A DNA stretch of 64,000 bases. It comes from Isoperla grammatica. Its lineage: Eukaryota > Arthropoda > Insecta > Plecoptera > Perlodidae. Within the stretch, counting starts at the first letter, position 1. Each line of letters starts with the position of its first letter. Under the pieces are notes generated by a model. The model worked only from the letters and a program-made list of their open reading frames with translations, searched no databases and was not told the origin of the DNA. Shown here in pieces: positions 11,086 to 24,000 of this stretch. The translations under genes and the position numbers were made by a program. Location of the stretch: positions 2,790,736 through 2,854,735 of the forward strand of contig OX246740.1 of assembly GCA_945910005.1 (NCBI GenBank), read 5' to 3'.

Positions 11086-11869
11086 TATAATCTTATCTAT
11101 ATTATTAATTTTATATTACTTGTGACTGTAGCTCAATAGTCATTCGTAGCAAGCACGAGAATTAATATATACACGAAAAAACTGCGATTATACAAAATAT
11201 AATGTGGGCTACGCAAATAATAAACTATTTACAAGTACCACCTCAGTTTTCATGACTGCATCAAAGAGCAAGTCAAGTGACGCGGAACAAAACTGTGAAC
11301 TGTGAACTATGTGCAGCACCATTGCAGCACGACTGCAGATTTTGTTGTTGTTTTCAATTCAAGTTTGCGTTCCTATGACAACAGGAAACATCTTCTTTTA
11401 CTTCTTTTTCTAGCCACTCTCGATCTCTTGATGTCCGTTGGCTACTCCTCAAATTTGTTTTTTTTTGTAGATTTGTAGATTTTTCTTGTGTAGTAAGCTT
11501 CCTACACCAGGCTACAACAAACTTTTCTTCTAGCAAAAAAAAGTAGCGGACCCAAAATAACTCCCTGTCGTACTACTTCGATATCAACAACTTCAGTGTC
11601 AATATTTGAAAAGAAATTCGTGAAACCACGGAAACCTAGTTTTAAGTTTGTGTTTTCTTAATGTACCCTAGATTGGTATTTTAATGTGTATTTCAACATC
11701 AAAACATGGACTTAAATAGTAACTTCGTTCAAAACACGAAATATTTGGTATACGATGAATCCAGTACGCTTTTCTTCGATGTTATGTGTCTAGTATCCAG
11801 GAGGCGTTGCTTTATTGTTGTTGGCGCGATGGCGCCACCAGTGACGAGTTTGTTTACTATCGTTTTAAT
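11086..11869. promoter_or_regulatory. shared head-to-head 5' region of LRRC27 and NELFA
   Basis: The start codons of the minus-strand LRRC27 and plus-strand NELFA genes are 784 bases apart with no other gene between them. Such spacing is typical of bidirectional promoters. I see no clear TATA box. Transcription starts cannot be placed from sequence alone. Confidence 0.6.
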
Positions 11870-12079
11870 ATGGCGAATGTTAGGGATAGTGATACTTCGT
11901 TGTGGCTTCATAATAAGCTTGGAACGTCAAATGATTCCTGGACTGGTGGTTCAATTTGTTCTCAACTCAATGCTGAAGTGTTAAGGAACATTAAAGATTG
12001 TTTTCCAGACCTTCAAACGCAAGTGAAACTCAAATTACTGCTGTCATTTTTTCACATTCCTCGCCGTAGTGTTGAGGAG
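11870..12079 (+). CDS. NELFA: NELFA exon 1
   Basis: Begins ATGGCGAATG. Encodes MANVRDSDTSLWLHNKLG and ends RRSVEE at the donor GAG/GTACGT, phase 0. The frame is open upstream but has no earlier ATG. Confidence 0.9.
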
Positions 12080-15000
12080 GTACGTAGGCCTATAGGCCGT
12101 AGTTTGGCCCCATGGTTTGGCCCTGGGACAATCCCAATTCCCAAATCCCAACTGTTAATCGTGTAACGAAGCGTAGGCCTAATTTGAACATGTCTTATTC
12201 TCTTACGATTTTTGTTTTCAGTGGCGCCTAGAATTGGAAGAAATCCTAGAAGTGGCTCAAGTAGACAGTGAACAGTGGGTTTCTATGTTGGCTGAGACTA
12301 TGAAAACATTACCATCAACTGGATCTCTGAACACTGAAATAGGGGACATAGACGAAAATAAACGGATATTTTCAGATCTTGTAAACGACCTTAAAAAACT
12401 GAGTAAGTTAGGTTTCATCCTGTTCATTAAAATCAAATTTGTAGGCTAGGGCCTAGGTCTAGGCCTAGGCCTACATTTAGAATCCATCAGTGCTGGCGGT
12501 AGATATAAGCCTACTATGGCCTAGCACTAACACTATGTAGGAACTAGGCTAGACCTAAGAGCCTAGGCTAGGCAGAGGCATAATCTAAGACTTTGGTAGG
12601 CTATTGTGTTAAATGTTAGGTTATGCTGGACTTTGGCCTAGACCTAGCCTACCCTGGCAATATAGCTTCCTGGTACAGTCACCGGGCAATGTTAAATGAT
12701 AGCCAACTTTCCCATTACCGTCTACCAGAGCTCCAATGCGTTGTCCGTAGGCCTACACAAACCTCTAGACCCACCCAAGGGCTAGGCCTAGGCTAGGCCT
12801 GGGTATTAGTCCTAGGGTCAACCTGTTAATAGGCGAACAACCACCAATAACCGAACACCTCGTCGAAAATTTACGCTTCCAGGCATGCTTCAGTAAAAAC
12901 TCGTTAGTGTTTAACTGTAAAGAAAAATGTATTTCTTTTTATTTTATTGTAACCCAAATTGCATTAGCTTGCCATTAAATAGCTATTTAATAGTTTAAAA
13001 CAATTGTAACACGTCGTTTTGACATTGAAATAAGCATGTTCGGCTAATGAAATGTAACTGTCCGGCTATTAAAAGAGGTGTCCGGTTATTCCGATGCTGT
13101 TATTTTTCGACTGAAATTCACTTATGAATATGAAAGGAGGTGCGTGATTAGCTGAAACTTGCTGCAACTGACCAATAGCGTGCTACCTACTAGAAAAGCA
13201 CAACTTTGAGCTCACTGACGCCATTTTACACTTTTGACAGCTGTGCGAACATGTGAAAGTGCTTAGGCCGTTCGGGTATTGGCTGGTTGACCCTAATAGC
13301 CTACGTTCATCACATTCACCTGATACAAACTAGTCTAGGCCTACTGCAGTTGGTGTAAGCTCAACCTCTCCCCCCCAACCCTGACTATAGGCTTACACCT
13401 AGGCCTACATAATACACTGAATAATCAGCATGTAGAAGAAACTCTACATGTGACTGATGTGCTGATGTGCAATTCTAGCATGTGAAGAAATTCTTCTACA
13501 TGCACATTCACACTCTTCTGAAGTCTACACACAAATTGATTTAATATCTCAAGAAGATAGGCTAGTCCATAAATATACAATTGCTTGGTTGTGTTGTGTT
13601 TCTGCAACTGTTGCACGAACATACTACAGTATTAGGTAGTGCTATTTATGGCTGCCGACTGCCCAACGATATCGATATAGAATTAATATACTGTATCATG
13701 CACATGCAATTGAACTTGCGGCTAATAAGTTAATTGTAACAAAAAAACTGTTACGTCATGTCATGCCAATCACAACATTGAGTGTTTTGTGTGGATATTT
13801 CAAATTTTGAATCAAGTACAACACACAAATTGACATTAATAAATGAAGACATATAATAAAAACTAAAAAGACATATTAATAAGACAAAGTTAAAATATTT
13901 ATTTACTTAGTAGGGTAATATTGTTTAAAAATAATGAATGACCTCGGGCTGGTCTGGAAATCCTAAAAACAGACTAGAAAGGTTTCAATAATGCGGTATG
14001 GATATGATTATTTTTATCGTTGGGCAGCCCTAATTTATGTAGGTAGGCCTACATCCTGTATGAGAATGACCTTGCACTTGGCTGAACAGAAATAAACAGA
14101 AGAGACTAGGCTAAAGAGGCCTATCAGAGGTTGTTGTGACAGACTTTTCTGGTACTGTACAGCTCACTAAATACTTTTAAAATAGGCCTAGCCCAACTAA
14201 CGACCTAGGCCTACATGCAATGTTTTGTTATTTTCAGTTAAAGTACCGACCGACTTGGGAATGCTGCCACTAGAATGCCATTATCTCAATAAGAATTCAT
14301 TACACAGTGTATTTGGAGCTCAACCACTGCCTGTTAAACACTTTACGGTCAAACGTAAGCCCAAGGCAGCTGCCCTTCGAGTTGAACTTCTTCAGAAAAC
14401 AGCTGATGTATCCAGTCACATTAAGAAAAGTCCAGCACCTACTGTACCAGTGCGCTCTAGAGGAATGCCCAGGAAAATGACGGACACAAGTAAGCGGATG
14501 TACTACTGGCGATGAATAGTAGCGTGTATAAGTATGAACTAAAGTTGGTCTCAAACCTACATCCACGCCGGCAAAATGCGAACTGAAAAAAAAGATTTGG
14601 TTCATATTTTTGTAGACCAAGGATGTTTATATCCCCTTTATTTTGCAAATCACTTAGGCCTACCTTCTTACATAGTAAAGAAGCTCCATACCACATGAAC
14701 CTTCAATGCTTCCGAGGACAACTAGAGAATTGTCTCAGGTAATAGTGAACCTCTTCAGCGGGTGGCTTGGACCCTAGGACATCCGTTGACTGGTGGCCAC
14801 TTTTTTTCAAGCTACAGGTGCATCCTTTCCAGTGACAAGCTTGACGTTTACAACTTTGCAGAGTGAACAGGAAATAATCCTCCCTTTGAGGAGTCCACTT
14901 TACTGTCGTGGATGTTCGTTTGAGACTAACTTTAAAAAAAGGATATGGCAACAAGTACTTAGCCTAGGTGTAGTACATTTTGGAGTCTGCTTTGCAGAAG

Positions 15001-18000
15001 CTAGGGAATCGAGTAGTATTCGATTCCTAGAAAGAAAAAACAATAAGATAAAAGTATGACCTAACCCTAAGACATCTAGGCCTATTTTGTAATGACATGC
15101 ACTGTGATATAAAATTAATTTAGTTTTAGCCATTTTACATCTGGGCTTACAGCTATGAGCTAGAGGGAATGTTATCTGTGTTAGTAACTAGCCTAAACCT
15201 AAACAGCCAGTGTAGTTCGTTATCATCAACAGTGGGAAGCTACACAAAAAAGATAATTTGCGAACGTTTCGTGCTCGGAACTTTTAATATTTTTGAGAAA
15301 GCTCATATGTAAAAGCAAAAATTTCCTTTACTTTATTACTGGCTGGGGCTGTTCCCTAGTCCCCTCTCTGTAAGTGTATTATTGCCAATTTCATATGTAT
15401 TATCTCACATTCTATTTCATATATGTTCATATGTTTATGCTGTCTGTATATCATCTGTAATGAAGAGGTTGGCTATACTCAAAGGGGCTTAATAGCCCTA
15501 CGTAGCACGCCTTTAAGCCAATAAATATAAAAAATATCGAATATCCCACATTGCTACAATAATTGCACACTTTGTGTGCTCTTTCAAGGAACTCGGATGA
15601 CACTCCTTATTTCATCTGCAAAGAGCTTAATTTGTAATTGTATTGTAGGCCTACTATTCCTATTTCCTAGAGGTAGGGATAGCAGAGAGTCGTTGCACAA
15701 GATACAAGTCGTAATATAAATAAATGTTTGTTTTCCAGCTCCGTTGAAAGGTATTCCAAGCCGTGTCCCTGCTGCTGGCTTCAAATCTCCTCTCACCACT
15801 CCACCTCGGGCTCCCCTCTCTCGTACACCAGCCGGCCGGAAAGAGGGAGGTGTCAAGTTACTACCAATCAACGAACAACCGCTAGGATATGCTCAAGCTA
15901 AGAAGAGGAAGCGACAGCAAGGTAAATTCATTCGTTTAGTAGCAGCCCTGGCCAAGAGGTTATTGGTAACATGGTATTTCAATGTGACATTCATTTCTTT
16001 TCTGGATATCGTGCAGTTTGGACTGAGAACACTTTCTTAGACCAGTGTAAATGTACAGTGTTATTTTCGTATCACTTTATTGCTGTACGGTTGGCTGTCT
16101 GTCATCATCATGTTAAAGCTAGGTGGGCCTTACCTTAGGAGGTTGTTTTGCTTGAGTTCCTTCGTCCCAGTTTTCGAATGCACTACAGTGCCTCTTTAAT
16201 TATTTAATTTATCAATTAAAAAAAATATTTACTTGTAAATTAAATTATATGTAATATGTATGATGAATTATGTGAGCATGGGACAAAAGCGCACTTTACT
16301 TTTACTTGATAATTTTTACCCACTCATTGATTTGCATGGCTATTGTTTCATGAGACCTAATCATATTTTTATTTTATATATAATTTTTTAAAAGTGTTAG
16401 ACAACTTGCCATTTTTAGGTTGCTGGTCGAAGTGTAATTATTTGTTTAGGTCTATAGGCCTATACGTTATAGGTACATTAGAACTGCCTTCGTGCCTTTC
16501 ACTTTTCGACATTCTTTTACGTTTTTTTTACGGGTTCCTGGTGAAGCCTTAGGCCTATGCCATATATGCAATTTGTTTCTTTAATACGTTTCCCAGTATA
16601 TTACGTTTTTTATGTTAGGCCTAATGCATTCCAAAAATCAGTCCATTAGGGTAATTTGATCTAATAGTTAGAGATGCAAGTTTTTCGCAATGCGCGATAA
16701 AACGAAAAGTGTAACAAAACACTCTAGAGTGCTGGTTTCAACATTTCTTTACGTTATGCGTCACTGGGATTCAGATTCAAATCGCGAAATAACACCATAA
16801 AATGCTTATAAAACGAATTATGAGTTTATTTGCGATATAGCACCATAATTGCCACTTTCTAGCAAAATAACACCATTATTAACAGCAATTCGTAATTTTC
16901 TATTCCCTTCCGTTCAAATCTTCACAAGAATTACGAGATAAAAAGCGAAAATAAGCAGTCCGCATCATCACCACTTACTTCTCTGCAGTCTAATCTAATC
17001 TTTGACACCCATCACTATGTATATACATTTAGGGGCCATACACATATAAATAGTTTAGAAAATGTAACCTTTTTTAGTTTCATCAATGATTTTATGTAAA
17101 AACATGATTTTTGATTACAAAAACAATAACACCACAAAACACCATAATTCTCAATTTCTCAAACGAAAAGTGAAGAAAAATAAAACCATTTTCTTGCATC
17201 TCTACTAATAGTACATTTCCGATTTTCTCATAATCGATAGTTCCGACCGGCGGCCAGTGAGCCGAATTCCAAGTTGTTATTGTTCAAGCGCGACCACGTT
17301 AGTAATTTATTCATTCATCCTAGTTCTGTGACCCCCCCCCCCCCCCCCTCTCAACATAATTCAACCCAGCCCCTGCATCTCGTTCCGCAAGTCAGGGAAG
17401 GGGTGGGGGGGTCTCTGAAAGGGTTGTTTTATGTACGATCTCAGCTACCTGAACTGGACCCCTATTCGGTAACTTTCCCATTTCTGCCTGAAATGAAAGC
17501 AGCCGAAACGTATGCAGGCAGAAATTATTTGCCCGTTTCAGCCGTCGCCAAAGATGAACAAAATAGCGATTCTATAACAGCGCCTGAAATGTGTATGTAC
17601 GCTTTGGGAGGACATCACAAGGCGACTGAGCCACCGAGGCTGTAAGCCAATCAGAAACAGACAATACCATGATTTAGAGGGCCGTGATCACTGCAACACG
17701 GCTCAAATAAAAACAAACATAACCCTACACAGTTACATGAACGCGTCTTTTACAACACAAGAAGCAACCTAGAATGCCCTATTTCTCTATTCTAGGAATT
17801 TCTCTATGTTCTAGGAAGCCTACAAGGTAATGCCTAGGCCTACGCCAATATCTAATTATGTCCTAACACTGAATTTATATGTATCGGCCTAGTAATACAG
17901 CAGTCTCAATGATACAATAGGCCTAGGAAGCAACGAAGCACTCAATAAATTCAAAGTTGTTCTGAATCGGCCTTGTTGATTCTGGCATTTGTCCGCAGGT

Positions 18001-21000
18001 GTTCGCACTGTCCAATCACTGATTCATATGTTTCGTATTTGAAATATCGATCTTTGATTGGTTATCGCTCACTCGTCGATGGTGTTCGAAGCCTACAGTG
18101 TTGGTTTAGTCACTTTAAATTAAAGTCCCTCACTGCAAATCAGTTTAGTTACTGAGTGGGTAGACTCTAAATGTGAATTTATTTATTTATTTATTTATTT
18201 AGGCTAGAGTTGTTTACGTAATATTTCTCTAATGGCGGGCGTCACTAGACCGCGGCGCCGGCTGAGATTTTCGAATAATAAAGACTGTCTCAAATGAAAA
18301 GTAAATACGTTGTTTATTGGTGTTTTTCACTCATTATAATGGAACATAATTATTGAATGCAGTTTGCAGTACAATATCACGCGTCAACAGTTATTATCCA
18401 TGCTAAATATTAGGGCTGATTTCGTTTCACCAGTAAAAAAGCTACTGAAACCATATCAGGACCACGGAAATGGATTCAGGCGGAAACGGGCACCAAAAAA
18501 GTTATAAAATCGCAATTATCCGATCAACGTCGAATTCAGGCAGAAACCATATCAGGACCTACGAAAAAAGTTACAGAATAGGGGTCCTGAGGTCCTTTAC
18601 CTGCTTACCATAAATAACAAACCCTCGTCCAGTGGTCCTCTTTATAAAAGGCTTTTGTCAAACCACAGAGTTAATTACACATACATTACCGTCGCACTTC
18701 GACTACTCTTACTGTCCTAAGTATTAAAACCCAAGAAAGCAATATTTTTACCAACGAGTTTTTTACTACCTACGTCATAAAAATGTTGGGTTACGTCATC
18801 ACAGCCTAGCTGTGTGACCTTGGTCGCCGGGCCTCGCTTAGATAGATAATTTTATTGAAACTGCTTTGAACAATACAAATTGTAATTCGGTGGCAGAGTA
18901 TAGAACACAAAGTTTATAAGTTATATACATAAAATACTTATATTAATACATTCTTAAGTCTACTTCTAAATATACTAACTGCTGGCAAATCCTTGAATAC
19001 TTCCTCAGGCAAGTCATTCCATTCCACTATACCCATTTCAACCAGTGAATTTAGTCCTTTCCTTCTGTATTTCACATCTCTTTCCATCTTGTATTTGTGG
19101 TCCCTTCTCCCAACATACCTTGCTTTAAACATTCTGCCTTTTATCTCTTTCCATGGCATCTCCCCTCTAAATGCTCTGTACAGGTATGCTAGTCTAGCTA
19201 TTTTCCTTCTTTTTTGTAGGGAGTCCCATTTTAGTTTCTTTAGAGTTTCAGATACACTTTTGTGTGCATATTGTACTAATTTGATATTTCCTTCTTTTAT
19301 CCCTTCCTCCTTCACTGTATTTGCTAGTCCTATTGCCAGTTGTTCTTTTTTTCCTATTGTTGGTAATTTCCTCTTTTTTAGTTCCACTTTTATCTGCTTG
19401 AGATTTAGATCTCCAACTTTCTTTTCTTCTGTTTGTTTTATTACCCATCTACCCCCATTTACAAATTTTGCAGCCCTTCTTTGCAATGATTCAATTTTGT
19501 TTGTATTCTTCAAATTGCACGTATCCCATATTGCCCCTGCATATTCAATCACTGGACGGATTAATGTCTTGTATGCCAGTGCTTTTGCTCTTTTACTGGA
19601 ACTCTTTAGAATTCGCATAATAAAATACAGTCTCTGGAACGCTTTACTAGTAGCTCTCTCAACCTGTTTGGTCCACTTAAGTTCAGAGTCAATTAATATT
19701 CCTAAATAATTTACCTCCTCCCTGTTTTGTACCGGATCTCCTCCTAAGCTGTAGATCATTCTTCCTACATCTTTATTTCCTCTTCCTATGGTAAGAGCTG
19801 CACTTTTAATACTGTTGACTTTTAATTTCTTCTGAGCTATTTTGACATACAAATTATCTAAGCCACTTTGTAGTTCGTGACAGTCCTCTACCTTCTTGAT
19901 TTCTAGATATGCAACGCAATCATCAGCAAATAACCTTATTTTAATTTTCGCTTCGATTCCGTCAGACACGCTATTGATAAAAATTAAGAAGAGTGTTGGG
20001 CCAAGGACGCTTCCTTGTGGCACGCCCGAAATTACTTCTACTTCCTTGGATACAGCATCCCCCACCCTCACCTTTTGTGTACGCCCCCTCAGAAATTCTC
20101 CTATCCAACTAACGATCCTTTTATCAATTGGCAATTCTTTCAGCGTTTTTATTAATAATGTATGGTTCACTGAATCAAATGCCTTGCTTATGTCAATGAA
20201 AATTACATCGGTTCGCCCTCCCGTATCATAGACGTCTGTTAGGTCTTGAATTAGTCCTGCTAACTGCATTTCACAGCTGTACCCTTTTCTGAACCCATGC
20301 TGCGTCTCAGTAAACCATCCCGCCCCCTCACAGTACTCATGAATATGGTTGGTTATTAATTTCTCTAAAACTTTGCATACTACAGAGGTTAGACTGATTG
20401 GTCTGTAGTTGCCAGCCTCGGCTTTGTTGCCTCCTTTAAAAATTGGTGTCACTATGGCTTTTTTCCAGTCCATTGGTATCTGGCAGTTATTCATGGATGC
20501 ATTGTATAGTACTCGTAAGTAGGGAACTATTGCTTTTTGCACAGTCTTTAGGTAATCAATTGAAACATTGTCATTTCCTGCTGCTTTATGGGGCTTCATA
20601 CCCATACCCGCTTACGATCCCTCTCAGATAAGCATGGTGTCGGGGGGAGGGGGGGTGTTACATGGTCCAACGATACTTTACTAGGTCTGGCATTCCGGCG
20701 GACGCGTATTGGTCCGGTCTGCGCATGACGTCACGTAGTGACAAGAGCCAGCCGTGCCAGCCGAGCGCTCAGTGTACAATCGCTACTAAACATGAAATAT
20801 ATTTCCGTTTTTGTTAGAATGGCGCTGTGTGATGAGCACAAGTTGCACAACCAATCATATTCAGATTCTCTTGATGGATGGCAATAGTGGTGCACTTATA
20901 TGCGTAACGACACTAACGTACAGAGGTATATTAAAACATGCATACGCGCACAAATAATCAACAAATGTGTGTTTTGTGTTTGATTACTTCACGTTATTGT

Positions 21001-24000
21001 ATTCTTTAGAACGTACAAACTTATTGTTGTTAGTAATGCAATCTATTCTAAGAATTGTAATAAGAAAACTAATAGTAGGTCCTGCAATAAATTTAATGGA
21101 AGCAGTAAGTAAAATAACAGTGATAACAATAACATTAATAATAATTTCACGAGTTTTAAGCTGAAGCCAGGTAGGCTGAGGCTAGGCGGCACAACGCTTT
21201 TCCTGTAATCTAAGACGATAGAGTATTCCAGCCTTTGCGTACGGCGATGACACATGCTAATAGACACTGAGAGACAGATAATTAGGCCTCTCTCTTCATT
21301 TAGACGAGTAAAATACCAACAGTTTAACTGGGAATTCAGCTAGTTCTATGAAAACGAATATCCTTGCATTTTATAAACTTAATTAACTAACTTAATACAA
21401 AAAATATCTACTGTTTGCTCCACCCCCCCCCCCCCCCCCCCCACGAGATACGCCATTGTCTCGTAGGGAAATGCTCCATATAATTTGTGCCCTCATCTCA
21501 AGCGAATGGCTGTTATTTTTTATTTTTGACATGCGCATTTATCAAAGTGTCATTATTTTGATATAGGGTCAAATGCCAATGAAAATCAATTAACAATAAA
21601 TAATAATTACTACAAGAACTTACAATTTTAAATTTTCTTCAGCATTTTCATGCATATTTTCATGGGCTTCGGTGTCATTTGTAGGTGAATAGTTTAGTAA
21701 GTTATGTTTTAAAATCCATTTCAATGCATTTTCTTCAAAATGATTAGAACAAATTCTGAAATACTTCACGTTAAACTTGTCACTTCGCCTACAGAACGTT
21801 ATCCATCTAGAACACACTTCTGGATCTTTCGGAAACGAGTAAAATGAAATGTTCCTGTTATTTTGTGCACCGGCCGAATCACGTGGCCTATTTCTACACC
21901 CATATACTGCGCATATTACCATATTGTCAATTTAAAAAAATATCTAAATAATGCGTGACATGTAAATGCTAAATCACTAAATGAAAAATAGCACTCGCGA
22001 CAATTAACAGTACACAACCGCTAAACTAGCACAATAATAGTAGCACCTCTCACTTCGAGAGAAACAGACTTACTGATTTGGAAGAACGTAATCGTAAAGC
22101 TACTTCGTTTTCTGTCCAATGGATGACAAATTTATGTTAGAGATTGGCATTTACTTGATACTTCTTTTGGTGCAGCGCGAGTTCCATGTTTACAGAATGT
22201 AAGGAAGGAGGTATTTTCTTTCACCCTTCAATCAGCTTCTCACTAATGACCACTAGTTTGGTATGAGGGTGTTTTCAAACGTCATTGTTGACATCTGAAC
22301 ACAGACCGGCGTATCCGGCCGCTGAGACATCCCGTGCATCTAGCCGCTGCATGTCACAGCGTGACGTCACATGCCCGGAGGCTGCCGCCGCCCCATGCGC
22401 AGTGTCATACCTAGCCCAGTAAGATCGTTCTACCATGGGGGTGTTATGTCAACAAGAAAATGGCTTGTACTTTGAATGCATTTTTACTGGTAGGCAGTGG
22501 CTAAATTTAATCACCATAATACAAGCAATAATCACCATAATACAATAAATTGGCGATACTAATTCCTTTGTCATGTCCTAGGGTTAAGTGTTAGAAATGT
22601 ATAGGGGGGTGCGAACCTTGATTTTTTTTTCGAACCGAATCTCAAACCTAAAACCGAACCTAGGAATATTATCTATTTTCAAGTTCAAGCTCCAATTTCA
22701 AGTTCAAGCTCACTGATAGGCCTAGGGGGTCTAGGGTTAGTGGGTGTCTGTGTAAGTTCATGTATAGCCCCACTGCTAGACTCTTCAGATTCACTTCTTT
22801 TGGGGCCTATAGGCATAGGCCTCAAGTGTTTGAAAAAAGGCTGTAGGCCTAGGGCTAGGTCTACTGGAACAGCTGGGGCCTAGTGTGGGCCTAGACTCAC
22901 TTTCTTCAACGTCGTCCTCTAGTTCTTCTGCAGCAAGATTTACCAAATAATGCTCATGTTCACCTTTACGCCGCTTCATTTTGTTTGCGAGTTTGAGTTC
23001 AAACAACAAAAATACGAGTCGGCATAGGTCAAGCCAAAGTGTTCACACTGTCTTCATTTTTCACGCGAGATACGACGGAAGCCTAAAGTTTCCAAACGTT
23101 TTACGAGTATCGGTATGGCGATACAGTTGAACAATCGAATTCACGAAAATATTGCACGGAAACGAGCGAATCACAGACTGGCGCTAGAGAGCGCATGCGT
23201 GATACCTGATGCGCTCTATCAGCCATTGTTGGAACTCATTCTGTAGGGCGCGGGATGTTCAAATGTGCTGAAATGGCATTGGAAATACTAAGTCCGGGAA
23301 GGTTCGAAAATAGCTTGAAATTCGAACCGATTTTTTTCGAACTCGAACCGCTTCGCACAGCCCTAGAAATGTATGAAAAGACAAATTTAAAGTATTTATT
23401 ATTTATGTCTAGTGCGTTTTTCCCGTTACCACATTTTTTGTCTAGGGTCCCTCGAAAACGTACAAAGGAGGTTTTACTGTCTCAGTTGGCCTACTGGTAG
23501 TTAATTGGGACTAGTCAAATAGGCCCTACATAGCCCAAGGGCTATTCTTTATTGACAAAAATATGAAACTACATTTATTATATGTAAATTTGTTCGCTCG
23601 CAGAAATCGAAGATGCCAAGAAGGTGACGGAGGCTGCCGCCGCCCAGCAGCAACTGATCGCTTCTCAGAGTGCCGAGAAGGAGGACAAGACGCCAGACTA
23701 CGCGGTGGGGCTGACTGCCATGAACCCCCCCACGCCAGGCCCCCCCGCCACCCCCTCGTACACCCCCTCCACTCCGTCGCACCTCGTGACGACCGTCATC
23801 ACCGTCCCCAGGGACAGCTCACGTGAGTACCGACGTCTCGGACCTTACGCCTTCTTGGCTAGCCTTGTTTTGCATTAAAAGGTGATAAATGTTTCAAAAT
23901 TAGCATGAGTTACCATTTTAGTAGGCCTAGGCTAATGGGCGTCTCAGGTCAAAGCTGAAGTAGGTTGCAGCACCTGTCCTCAAAGGTCCAACTTTGTAAT

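Noticed and set aside
11354..11536. 60-codon minus-strand frame between the two genes
   Set aside because: Low-complexity charged sequence without a family or conserved context; probably 5' flanking DNA.
17274..17645. 123-codon plus-strand frame in NELFA intron 4
   Set aside because: Crosses a C homopolymer, has no domain and no suitable splice signals, and would break the NELFA frame if included.
18993..19709. 238-codon plus-strand frame
   Set aside because: Antisense shadow of the LINE reverse transcriptase; no recognisable domain.
21043..21267. Second transposase exon for the THAP protein
   Set aside because: The frame is a leucine-rich low-complexity stretch with no transposase motif.
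21624..21922. Host THAP-family gene nested in NELFA
   Set aside because: The exon lies exactly between P-like inverted ends with a matching target duplication, and no further exons are found.
23549..23878. Alternative frames over NELFA exon 5
   Set aside because: Shadows of the GC-rich coding exon; only the NELF-A frame joins its neighbours in phase and matches the family.
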